Shown: positions 47,773 through 55,674 of the stretch, piece by piece | How positions within the stretch are numbered: position 1 is the stretch's first letter | Layout: every line of letters begins with the position of its first letter | Assembly: GCF_000816845.1 (NCBI RefSeq) | Contig: NZ_CP006880.1 | Span: 1 to 64,000 of the forward strand | Origin: Rhizobium gallicum bv. gallicum R602sp | Lineage (GTDB): Bacteria; Pseudomonadota; Alphaproteobacteria; Rhizobiales; Rhizobiaceae | Reading direction: 5' to 3' | DNA length: 64,000 nt | Program-made: the position numbers and the translations under genes | Notes under the pieces: generated by a model | Database searches by the model: none | Told to the model about the DNA's origin: nothing | What the model saw: the letters and a program-made list of their open reading frames with translations, nothing else

Positions 47773-48537
47773 ATGGAAAATCTCAAAGTTCGCACAGAAG
47801 ACATTGATGACTTAGCCAAATTCACGCGCTTTAGCTTTGCCGATCTGCTACGGCAGATCAGTCAACTTCGCTGGCTCATATGGGCCATAACAGTGATCGC
47901 CCTCTGCACGGTGGGCAGTGTCTTGACGGCCGTCTTCCTGCCAGGTTCCCGAGCCGTTCTTCTCGGGGAAGACGGCATCATCGAAACCGGCGGCGCCGTA
48001 TGCCTGGCAAGCGTTGTGCTTTTGGCAGGTTCAGCTGCTATCGTATCTGGGCCGCGCGCGGCTTTTTTGCTGGGCGGCCTGTTTGGCCTCGTCGAGTTGA
48101 TGGATGAGACAAGCTTTGGCGCTCGCATCCTTGGATTTCAACCGCCAGCTCTCTACGGTGGAGGCGAACTCGATGGCGTCCACGATTTGCTGATCCTGGC
48201 CTACCGGCTTCTCGGCGATCTCAGTCCAAGTCTTGGCTGGGCACTGATTGGACTCATTCTTGCTGTTTCTCTCGGCTCATTACTCTTTGCGCTGAGAGTC
48301 GTATGGAACACGCGCATTGACGCAAGATGGCCGCGGCTTTCCAACCACGTGCTGATTTTCCTCCACGTCGGATTGATCGGCGTGGCGCAGGTGGTCGATG
48401 TAGCCACGACCTCCCGCACATTCTCTGCGGTGGAAGAACTACTGGAGTTCAATGCCGCCGTCTTGCTGTTGTTCTACGTCGCTCAGCAGGTCGTGGAAAC
48501 CACGCGACGATCGAGATCGGGTCGATCGCGCCCCTGA
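47773..48537 (+). CDS. Polytopic membrane protein of unknown function
   Basis: A 254-residue protein with about six hydrophobic helices (for example LIWAITVIALCTVGSVLTAVF, LASVVLLAGSAAIVSG, LIGLILAVSLGSLLFAL). The motif ELMDETSFGARILGFQPP, followed by a GELDGVHDLL run, resembles the EE(I/x)SWGQR-(x)-P and NxxNLHNL pattern of a group of uncharacterised bacterial membrane proteins. Its biochemical role is unknown. The ATG is the first good start and no neighbour overlaps. Confidence 0.65.
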   Translation: MENLKVRTEDIDDLAKFTRFSFADLLRQISQLRWLIWAITVIALCTVGSVLTAVFLPGSRAVLLGEDGIIETGGAVCLASVVLLAGSAAIVSGPRAAFLLGGLFGLVELMDETSFGARILGFQPPALYGGGELDGVHDLLILAYRLLGDLSPSLGWALIGLILAVSLGSLLFALRVVWNTRIDARWPRLSNHVLIFLHVGLIGVAQVVDVATTSRTFSAVEELLEFNAAVLLLFYVAQQVVETTRRSRSGRSRP

Positions 48538-49323
48538 GCGCGATGGCGGCGCGATAGAACGTGCGGCAGGTAATCCCCTCTGGAAGCCTTAACGACCAGA
48601 GAGGCAGTCGCGCTCCGAACCATAGTCATCTTCTGCAGAGACTTCGCTAATGCGGCTGAGACCCACTCATAATTCTGGAGCTGCTGCGGGCGTCACTCCG
48701 TCAGTGTCAGGTCATCTCCCATACTTTGCGCCACTCGGTGAACTCGGGGGGCGAATCTGATGCCGCGCGAAAATTACCTCGTGGAGCGTCGTTAACTCCG
48801 CTTCAGATCTCGACGCCAGGAGAGACCAATGTCAGTGTTCAAACTGTCAACATGGCATTGCTGGTCGCCTCAGCGGCCGCTGATTTTGCCAAGATAAATT
48901 GGCCTCGACGCTCGAAGCCGTATCGAAGGCTTACTGCGACAGTGCAGTTCCCAGCTCGACATAGGTCTCCGCCAGACGTCGGAGGCTTTTTGCGGCTTTT
49001 GACCGTCTCTGATGACAAGAGGGTACTGCAACGGACCGGCAAGGCGGGATTGTCGAGCCATGACCAAGGAAGCCTCAGATATGTCCACACAGTCAATTAA
49101 GTAGAACGCATCAGCGCTGAACGGCGCACCAGTTCTTCGCTGACAAGCCAAACAGTGAGACAGCGCAGTCGATTGTGGCGGTTCGCTGAGCATCAGTCTA
49201 AGAGCGTCGCGGGCGCATTGGGCATCGCACCACTTCAGGGCACTTTTGCCCGACTTGGGACCGACAGGCCATCTTCATTTCCGGGGCCGAACCCCGCCAA
49301 CCTTGCCATCCAAAGAAAACGCG
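48538..49323. other. Degenerate region with gene fragments
   Basis: No intact gene is visible. Apart from a short GFA-like fragment near the right end, competing open frames on both strands have no recognised similarity. Confidence 0.4.
49090..49193 (-). pseudogene. Possible fragment of a GFA/CENP-V-like gene
   Basis: The minus-strand frame encodes SHCLACQRRTGAPFSADAFY, which resembles the cysteine-containing CHCxxCQRRTGSPF segment of the GFA (glutathione-dependent formaldehyde-activating) family. The similarity covers only about 30 residues; the zinc-binding N-terminus and the rest are absent. Confidence 0.35.
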
Positions 49324-49343
49324 GCTATATATCTGGATATAGC
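49324..49343. promoter_or_regulatory. Operator-like palindrome of the VapBC operon
   Basis: GCTATATATCTGGATATAGC is a perfect 7-base inverted repeat (GCTATAT/ATATAGC) with a 6-base centre, 13 bases before the antitoxin start. Toxin-antitoxin pairs usually bind such sites to autoregulate. Confidence 0.6.
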
Positions 49344-49356
49344 ATGGAGGCAGGCG

Positions 49357-49659
49357 ATGAGCAACAGTGCGCAGAAGAGAGCTCTCGAGAATTATCGGTC
49401 CCGCCTGGCCGAGCGTGGCATCGCACGGTTCGAGATCCAGGCGCTCGACGCCGACCGCGATCTACTCCGATCCCTTGCCCGGAAACTGACGGAGGAAGGT
49501 CCGGAAGCCGGACAGCTCCGCCGGACCATACAGCAGGCAGTGGCGGGTGAACCTTCGAAAGTGGGCGGCATTCTCGCGGCGTTGCGTCGCTCACCTCTGG
49601 TTGGCGCGGATCTCGACCTTAGCCGGCCGCGAGAAGAGGGGCGTAAGGTCGATCTGTGA
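49357..49659 (+). CDS. vapB: VapB-type antitoxin
   Basis: A 100-residue helical, charged protein (MSNSAQKRALENYRSRLAERG), of the kind repeatedly found beside PIN toxins. The basic N-terminus may bind the operator palindrome while the C-terminal tail (RSPLVGADLDLSRPREEG) should wrap the toxin. GGAGG lies 8 bases before the ATG. Its stop overlaps the GTG start of the toxin, the usual order of antitoxin then toxin. No sequence motif fixes the DNA-binding fold. Confidence 0.75.
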   Translation: MSNSAQKRALENYRSRLAERGIARFEIQALDADRDLLRSLARKLTEEGPEAGQLRRTIQQAVAGEPSKVGGILAALRRSPLVGADLDLSRPREEGRKVDL

Positions 49660-50108
49660 CGCGCTACCTCCTTGATACAAATATCATCAGCAACGTCATA
49701 AAGCCGGAGCCGTCGGGCTCGCTGCTGACGTGGATGGGCGCGCAAAAGGACGAAGATCTCTTCATTTCTTCGCTTACCGTCGCCGAAATCCGCCGAGGTA
49801 TCTTAGAGAAACCAAAGGGCAAGAAGCGCAGCAGCCTTGAAGCTTGGTTCGCAGGCCCCGAGGGTCCGCAAGCGCTGTTCGCTGGCCGTGTCTTATCGTT
49901 CGACGAGAAAGCTGGCCTCGTCTGGGCGCGGTTGATGGCCAACGGCAAAGCTAAAGGCCGATCGCGAAGCGCGCTAGACACAATCATTGCCGCCGTAGCC
50001 GAAGCGAACGAGTGCGTCGTCGTGACCGACAATGAAAAAGACTTCGAGGACGTGCAGATCATCAACCCTCTCCGTACCTCTGGGAGCCACCAGGAGGTAG
50101 GCAGATGA
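49656..50108 (+). CDS. vapC: VapC-type PIN-domain toxin
   Basis: A 150-residue PIN ribonuclease. Acidic catalytic residues are visible as LLDTNIIS (Asp7), SLTVAEIRRGIL (Glu), SALDTIIAA (Asp) and VVTDNEKDF (Asp). VapC toxins cleave tRNA or rRNA when freed from antitoxin. It starts with GTG overlapping the antitoxin stop codon by four bases. Confidence 0.92.
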   Translation: MTRYLLDTNIISNVIKPEPSGSLLTWMGAQKDEDLFISSLTVAEIRRGILEKPKGKKRSSLEAWFAGPEGPQALFAGRVLSFDEKAGLVWARLMANGKAKGRSRSALDTIIAAVAEANECVVVTDNEKDFEDVQIINPLRTSGSHQEVGR

Positions 50109-50167
50109 CGATAGCTCGAACGGTCCGGCCGGTTCACTTCGAGGATTTCAGCGGCACAGAGTTTGAA
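50105..50167 (+). pseudogene. 5' stump of a gene beginning at the vapC stop
   Basis: An ATG overlapping the vapC stop opens MTIARTVRPVHFEDFSGTEF. The run VHFEDFSGxEFE is familiar from the N-terminus of larger proteins (restriction-endonuclease-like), but the reading continues into unrelated sequence and stops 70 codons later. It looks like a truncated neighbour. The true boundary of similarity is uncertain. Confidence 0.35.
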
Positions 50168-50298
50168 ACGCCTCTTGCCTCACCGTTGCGATGGCTGGAC
50201 GGATCTCGCTTGGTTCGGCCAAACGGGAAGCGACCGAGGCGGCAAGGCTGCCAGATGCCCTGCAACTGCATCGCATTCACAGAGCCCAGAATATTAAC

Positions 50299-51210
50299 TC
50301 AGGAGTTTCGGCGCCAATTGCCAGGCGTCAGGCCGGCGATACTCGAAAAAACCCGCGTGAAATGGCTCTGATCCGCGAAGCCGCAGGCGATGGCCACCTC
50401 GGCAAGTGGCGCGTTCGAGGCCCGAAGCAACTCGCGGGCGCGATTCACCCGCTCGCTGAGAAGCCATTGATATGGTGTCATCCCAGTCGTTTCCCGAAAA
50501 GCGCGAATGAAATAGCCGCGAGACAGATTGCAGACCTTCGCGACCTCCGAAATCGAGATGTTGCCGTCGAGGTTTTCGAGAAGCAGACTTTTTGCCAGTT
50601 GCTCATGCGAACGCGACAGGCTTCGTGATCTGTTGGAGGCCGCGATGGACCGACCGCCATAGCGTTGGACCAGATAGGTCCCGATGGCAGTCGCCATTTG
50701 GTCGACGAACAGCGCGCTTGCCTCCTCGGGTTTTTCGAGTGCCGGGGTCAGCGCGCGACAAAGATTGGCAAGCACGATATCTTTTGAAGCGGTTTCGGCC
50801 GCCAGCGACGTCACGCCAGGAAGTTCAGCGCCTTCGGCAATCCTGATGAGAGACGCAGGCGAAATTTCAAGCAGAAGGAAATCGAAAGGACCGCTAAGAT
50901 CTGCCTTGTAGCCTTCGGAGAGATTGCGGATATAGATCGAATTTTCCGTAAAATCGTGGTTGGTCGCATGATGTTGATGATAGATGCGCCGCGTATGGCC
51001 ACCGAGCGAAGATACGCCGACAACGAAACCTCGATCGCTTGCCGACGTCTTGACTTGATCGAGCCGCATGACGCTCGTCGCCTTGCGGAAGACCGCGATA
51101 TCCGATCCTGCCAAAGCCTGGTTGATCGACAACTGCTTCAGAGGACATCCAAAACCATCCGTCGTCGGCCCAGCGGGTGATTTGATGTGACGGTCGGAAA
51201 TTCGAACCAA
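50299..51210 (-). CDS. AraC-family transcriptional regulator
   Basis: A protein of about 303 residues with a C-terminal double helix-turn-helix: ISISEVAKVCNLSRGYFIRAFRETTG and LAEVAIACGFADQSHFTRVFSS. The N-terminal half is an effector domain without clear relatives. No ATG exists in the first 45 residues, and the frame starts from TTG at 51,210, so the start is uncertain. It is divergent from a second AraC-type gene, though with only about 140-200 bases between. The target is unknown. Confidence 0.85.
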   Translation of the reverse strand: MVRISDRHIKSPAGPTTDGFGCPLKQLSINQALAGSDIAVFRKATSVMRLDQVKTSASDRGFVVGVSSLGGHTRRIYHQHHATNHDFTENSIYIRNLSEGYKADLSGPFDFLLLEISPASLIRIAEGAELPGVTSLAAETASKDIVLANLCRALTPALEKPEEASALFVDQMATAIGTYLVQRYGGRSIAASNRSRSLSRSHEQLAKSLLLENLDGNISISEVAKVCNLSRGYFIRAFRETTGMTPYQWLLSERVNRARELLRASNAPLAEVAIACGFADQSHFTRVFSSIAGLTPGNWRRNS

Positions 51211-51408
51211 GACGCACAGCCTTCATTTTAAAGACGCTGGAGCTGGGTTCTGACCCATTTTGGTGGCTCAGGCCTTCCGCGCCGACTTCTGGTGGATCGC
51301 CGAATCTCTTCGACGAGGATGCTTTTGTTCAAGATAGATGTTTGAAAGGTGTATAGGAACCTTCAAGGCGTGGCATCTCAGCGGACGGCTATACAGTCCC
51401 CAGCCCGG

Positions 51409-52329
51409 ATGATCGAGACACATGTGAGTGAAGCGTTGGCGGCCAGTGAGAGAATTGCGGCATGTTTTGGTGTCGAGGCAGCGAGGGCGCTGGCGATCAG
51501 GCCTATTCGCGAGGCGAAGCTCTCTGTCGTGCATCTTGACCACTCCTATGATGACGGCGAGCATCCTGTCTTCCTTCCGCCCGATGACGCCTTCCTGGTC
51601 ATGCTCTATCTCGTCGATGTCGACCATTCCGACATCTGGCCAGACCGACCTCCGGCACCTTTCAAGAGGTATCCCAGGGGCTCGATTTGTCTAATCAGCC
51701 TGAAGGATGGAGCCGCAATCTCCATTCGAGGTCGTTTTGAGGTCCTTGCGTTTCATATCCCGAGCTCGCATTTTGACGAGCTGGCGAAGGATGCAGGAGA
51801 ACCTCGCGTCGACGACCTTGCGACCTGTCGCGGGGTCGACGATCAGGTAATCCGCAATATTGGTGGAGCACTGATGCCGATGTTCGATATGCCGGAAGAG
51901 GTCAGGGATACGCTGCTTCCGCATATCGGACTGGCGTTAAACGCCCATCTCGCGCATCGTTACGGACGGTCGCCCGCCCAGCGCCTGTTGGCCAGCGGTC
52001 AGCTGTCTCCTATGCAGGAAAAGCGTATCAAGACGTACATAGCTGCGAACTTATCGGAAAACATACCGGTCGATAAAATTGCCGACGCGACCGGTTTTTC
52101 ATCGGATGAGCTCCGCTCCGGCTTCTTTGATACGACTGGGCAGTCTGTTCTCGAATGGATTTCGGCGTGTCGGATGAAGAAGGCCCAATCACAACTGAGC
52201 CGGACCGGTGAGACCATCGCCCAAGTGGCAGAAACGTGCGGTTTTGCGGATGAGAACACATTCGTCGAGACCTTCACGAAGGCGGTGGGTGTCACTCCTG
52301 GAGAGTGGCGTTCACGCAACCGGCACTAA
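51409..52329 (+). CDS. AraC-family transcriptional regulator
   Basis: A protein of about 306 residues with C-terminal AraC DNA-binding helices: IPVDKIADATGFSSDELRSGFFDTTG and IAQVAETCGFADENTFVETFTKAVG. The N-terminal part is an unassigned cupin-like effector region (SVVHLDHSYDDGEHPVFLPPDD). The ATG opening MIETHVSEA is my choice; a GTG twenty codons upstream would give 326 residues. Its proximity to the detoxification operon suggests it may regulate this region. Confidence 0.85.
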   Translation: MIETHVSEALAASERIAACFGVEAARALAIRPIREAKLSVVHLDHSYDDGEHPVFLPPDDAFLVMLYLVDVDHSDIWPDRPPAPFKRYPRGSICLISLKDGAAISIRGRFEVLAFHIPSSHFDELAKDAGEPRVDDLATCRGVDDQVIRNIGGALMPMFDMPEEVRDTLLPHIGLALNAHLAHRYGRSPAQRLLASGQLSPMQEKRIKTYIAANLSENIPVDKIADATGFSSDELRSGFFDTTGQSVLEWISACRMKKAQSQLSRTGETIAQVAETCGFADENTFVETFTKAVGVTPGEWRSRNRH

Positions 52330-52497
52330 CAGATTTCACGATCGAGCGGCGCTGCTCTACGACCTTTCCCACGTCCATTCCCGTCGATCTCGGCTTTGAG
52401 GAAGAAGCCTAGGAATGTTCTGATGAGGACCAGTTTGGATGGAATTGTTTACCGCGAATCCGGATGCAGCGCTAACAGCCGCACCCGGACTTGCTAA

Positions 52498-53478
52498 TCA
52501 GGCCTCGACGAACTTCAAGAGATCGGCGTTCAGGACATCGGCATGGGTTGTCAGCATGCCGTGCGGATAACCCTTGTAGACTTTGAGAGTACCATTCTGC
52601 ACCAGCTTCACGGACAGCCTGCCGGTGTTGTCGATCGGCACGACCTGGTCGTCGTCGCCGTGCATGACGAGGGTCGGAACGATGATCGCCTTTAGGTCTT
52701 CCGTCTGGTCGGTCTCCGAGAAGGCCTTGATCCCATCGTAATGAGCCTTGGCGCTGCCCATCATGCCCTGCCGCCACCAATTCTGGATGACGCCAGGATA
52801 AACCTTAGCGTCGGGACGGTTGAATCCGTAGAATGGACCGGTGGGAAAGTCGACGAAGAGCTGCGCGCGGTTTTCAGCAACGCCCCTGCGAATGCCGTCG
52901 AAGACTTCCATCGGAAGGCCGCCCGGATTTGTCTTGGTCTTCAGCATCAGCGGAGGAACGGCGGAGACCAGAACGGCCTTGGCGACGCGGCTGGAAGGCT
53001 GACCGTATTTTGCGACATAACGGGCGACCTCGCCGCCACCTGTCGAGTGCCCGATGTGAACGGCGTTCTTCAGGTCAAGGGCTTCAACGAGAGCGAAGGC
53101 GTCGGCGGCATAGTGGTCCATATCGTGACCGTCTGCGACCTGCGCGGAGCGTCCGTGACCGCGTCGATCATGGGCGACGACGCGATAGCCCTTGGATAGG
53201 AAGAACAGCATCTGGGCGTCCCAATCGTCTGATGAGAGCGGCCAGCCATGGTGGAAGACGATCGGCTGGGCATCCGTGGGACCCCAATCCTTATAGAAGA
53301 TTTCGACGCCGTCCTTGGTGGTGATGTAGCCCATTGTGTTGTCTCCTTTAATTGAGGTGGTGTTGGAAGCAATGTTGGCGGCAAAGCCGAACGATGAGGG
53401 GAGCGCCATGGCCGCAGCGGCGGCAGCTCCGGAAAGCAATGCGCCGCGGCGCGTGATGGAAGGGTAGTTCTCAGTCAT
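52498..53478 (-). CDS. Alpha/beta hydrolase (non-heme chloroperoxidase-like) with Tat-type leader
   Basis: A 326-residue hydrolase. The N-terminus [18 protein letters not shown] is a Tat-like signal; the enzyme proper begins at [18 protein letters not shown], the usual start of cofactor-free chloroperoxidase/esterases. The triad is Ser in GHSTGGG, Asp in HGDDDQ, His in PHGM. A second ribosome binding site, TAAAGGAGAC, lies just before the internal ATG at about residue 49, so a shorter cytoplasmic form may also be made. It is the last gene of the LysR-controlled operon, with some 160 bases between it and the MFS gene. Confidence 0.9.
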   Translation of the reverse strand: MTENYPSITRRGALLSGAAAAAAMALPSSFGFAANIASNTTSIKGDNTMGYITTKDGVEIFYKDWGPTDAQPIVFHHGWPLSSDDWDAQMLFFLSKGYRVVAHDRRGHGRSAQVADGHDMDHYAADAFALVEALDLKNAVHIGHSTGGGEVARYVAKYGQPSSRVAKAVLVSAVPPLMLKTKTNPGGLPMEVFDGIRRGVAENRAQLFVDFPTGPFYGFNRPDAKVYPGVIQNWWRQGMMGSAKAHYDGIKAFSETDQTEDLKAIIVPTLVMHGDDDQVVPIDNTGRLSVKLVQNGTLKVYKGYPHGMLTTHADVLNADLLKFVEA

Positions 53479-53640
53479 CTTCGTGTCCTGCGATCCCTGC
53501 TTGTGCCCTTAGGCCGTGTTCGTCTGTTAGCGAGATATTGCCGTCCAGAGCCAATGCCGACAATTGCACCAGTAGTTTCGATTTGATTGCGATTTTCGCA
53601 ACAATGGAGGGTGCGGACCGGCCGCTCTCTGCTGGCCATC

Positions 53641-55236
53641 TTAAGCCGCGCCAGGCCGGTTGATTGCCAGGAAATGCCGGACGACAGGCTTGTCCCTCCC
53701 TGAATGATAGGCAAGCATCTGACCTTGAAGATCGGCATCGGCGTTCGATACCCGCTTGTGCTGTCGGAGATGTTCAGCCCAGGATTCCACCATGAACCAT
53801 TCGACGATCTTTTGCGGATCGGCAGAGTCTTCCGTCACACCCCATCCATAGGCCCCGTCACGCCGCCGCTCGTGAGACATTCTGTCCAGCGCATGCAGGA
53901 AGGCGGTGCGATGATGTTTTTCGACATTGTATTCGATCAGGATCAGGACCGGGCCTCGATCATGCGCAACCGGTTCTGCGACGAGTGGTTCGGGCCAGTG
54001 GTTTGATGGAATCAGATCGGCATCGCCAGAGGGCAGTTTGATACGGTGCATGATCAGTCCAGCCACGAGCAGTCCGCCCGCACCGATCACCAATGTGCCC
54101 GAGACGCCGGCAACTTCGCCGACAGCACCCCAGCCGAGGCTGCCGGCCGTCATCGCACCGTTGAAGACAGTCAGATAGACGGCAAGGCCGCGCCCCCGCA
54201 CCCAGTTCGGCAGGATCGCTTGCGCGGCGCCGTTGAGAGTGGTGAGGGCGGTGATCCATGCTGCGCCGAGGAACAGAAGGATAAAGACCGCCAGCCCTTG
54301 CGGCGGAGCCAGCGAAAGCGCCGCCATGACCAACGCCGTCACGAGCGCAGACCCGAGTAACAGGCTGTCGGCATCCAGACGCTGCCGCAGCCGCGGCATG
54401 ACGAGCGCACCGCCGATTGCACCTGCACCGACAGCGCCGAGAAGGATGCCGTAGAAGCTGGCGTCACCGCCCAGGAGTTGGCGCGCAACCAACGGAAGCA
54501 GTGCCCAGACAGCACTGGCGAACGCAAAGAAGATCGCCGCTCGAAGCAGCACGACATGAAGCGTCTGGCTGGCGCGGGTGTAACGCAGTCCTGCCCGGAA
54601 GGCGCCGAAAAACCCTTCCGACAACGCGTCGTTGGCATCCTTGGCGCGCGGCCACCAGATCAACGCCGCGATGACGAGGACGTACGTCGCAACGTCGACG
54701 CCGTAGGTAACGGCGGCACCAAAAGCGGCAAGCAGCAAGCCACCAGCCGCAGGACCGATTGAGCGCGCAATATTGATGCCCAGCGAATTCAGAGCGACGG
54801 CATTCTTCACATCTTCGCGAGGCACGAGTTCGGGCACGACCGCCTGCCATGTCGGTCCCATGAGCGCGGCACCGATACCGCCTAAGAACGTCAAGCCAAT
54901 CAGCGCGCTGACCGAAAGCATGCCTACGTGGGACAATGTCATCAGCGTTATGCTGACACTTGCCAAAAGAAGCTGAACGGCGATGAGGAACTTGCGCCGG
55001 TCGAGGATGTCCGAGAGAACGCCTGCCGGGATTGCCAGCAGGAAGATCGGCAGCGTGCCGGCCGCCTGCACCATGGCGACCGCCGCAGGGGCAGCGGAAA
55101 GATCCGTCATCAGCCAGGAGCTGGCGACATCGCGCATGAAACTGCCGGTGTTGCCCAGAACCGTGGCCGCCCATAGCACCGCGAAGACGGGTTGACGGAG
55201 CGGTGCGAAGCCACCGGAGGATTTTCTGACGCTCAT
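53641..55236 (-). CDS. MFS transporter fused to an ABM-like domain
   Basis: A 531-residue major facilitator of the MFS_3/enterobactin-exporter type, about 12 helices over the first 410 residues, with motif A-like DILDRRKFL. The last 100 residues form a soluble domain (VLILIEYNVEKHHRTAFLHAL, GAYGWGVTEDSADPQKIVEWFMVESWAEH) resembling antibiotic-biosynthesis monooxygenase (ABM)-type ferredoxin-like folds. The start MSVRKSSGG overlaps the DoxX stop by four bases; the frame runs further upstream within that gene. It probably exports a toxic compound handled by the operon's enzymes. Confidence 0.88.
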   Translation of the reverse strand: MSVRKSSGGFAPLRQPVFAVLWAATVLGNTGSFMRDVASSWLMTDLSAAPAAVAMVQAAGTLPIFLLAIPAGVLSDILDRRKFLIAVQLLLASVSITLMTLSHVGMLSVSALIGLTFLGGIGAALMGPTWQAVVPELVPREDVKNAVALNSLGINIARSIGPAAGGLLLAAFGAAVTYGVDVATYVLVIAALIWWPRAKDANDALSEGFFGAFRAGLRYTRASQTLHVVLLRAAIFFAFASAVWALLPLVARQLLGGDASFYGILLGAVGAGAIGGALVMPRLRQRLDADSLLLGSALVTALVMAALSLAPPQGLAVFILLFLGAAWITALTTLNGAAQAILPNWVRGRGLAVYLTVFNGAMTAGSLGWGAVGEVAGVSGTLVIGAGGLLVAGLIMHRIKLPSGDADLIPSNHWPEPLVAEPVAHDRGPVLILIEYNVEKHHRTAFLHALDRMSHERRRDGAYGWGVTEDSADPQKIVEWFMVESWAEHLRQHKRVSNADADLQGQMLAYHSGRDKPVVRHFLAINRPGAA

Positions 55237-55664
55237 CTGCTCGTTCCCTTGCCGATATCGATTGTTGCAACGATCACGAACGCGCCAGCGAGACCAAGAT
55301 GTTCGAAGAAGGCATTCGTTGCCATCATGCGGTCCATCCCGGAAGGCATTTCCCAGAATCGAAGTGCAACGAGGGTCGCAAGCAACGTGAATCCCGCGAG
55401 AGCCAGCGCTCCGAGCCAACGCAGGAAGCCGGAAAGCACCATGGCCGAAGCCGCAAGCTCGAACGCGATGACCGCGACCGCGAAGAACACCGCTGGATGA
55501 AGTCCGAAATGCTCCATCTCGCCAATGGCGCCGTTAAAGTCGAAGATCTTGGTCAGCGGCCCCTGGATATAGGCTGCGCATAAGCCGAGCAGCGCGATGA
55601 AACGCGCCACGGGCGACGCGAGCAGTGAAACGACGCAGTTGCGGAGGGGGATGTCCGATGGCAT
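55233..55664 (-). CDS. DoxX-family membrane protein
   Basis: A 143-residue protein with four helices (FIALLGLCAAYIQG, AVFFAVAVIAFELAASAMV, LGALALAGFTLLATLVALRF, LGLAGAFVIVATIDIG). DoxX-like proteins such as MhqP/CatD accompany ring-cleaving dioxygenases in quinone resistance operons. The ATG MPSDIPLRN follows GAGGAAAAAATC; the frame extends further upstream to another start within the intergenic space. Confidence 0.9.
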   Translation of the reverse strand: MPSDIPLRNCVVSLLASPVARFIALLGLCAAYIQGPLTKIFDFNGAIGEMEHFGLHPAVFFAVAVIAFELAASAMVLSGFLRWLGALALAGFTLLATLVALRFWEMPSGMDRMMATNAFFEHLGLAGAFVIVATIDIGKGTSR

Positions 55665-55674
55665 GATTTTTTCC

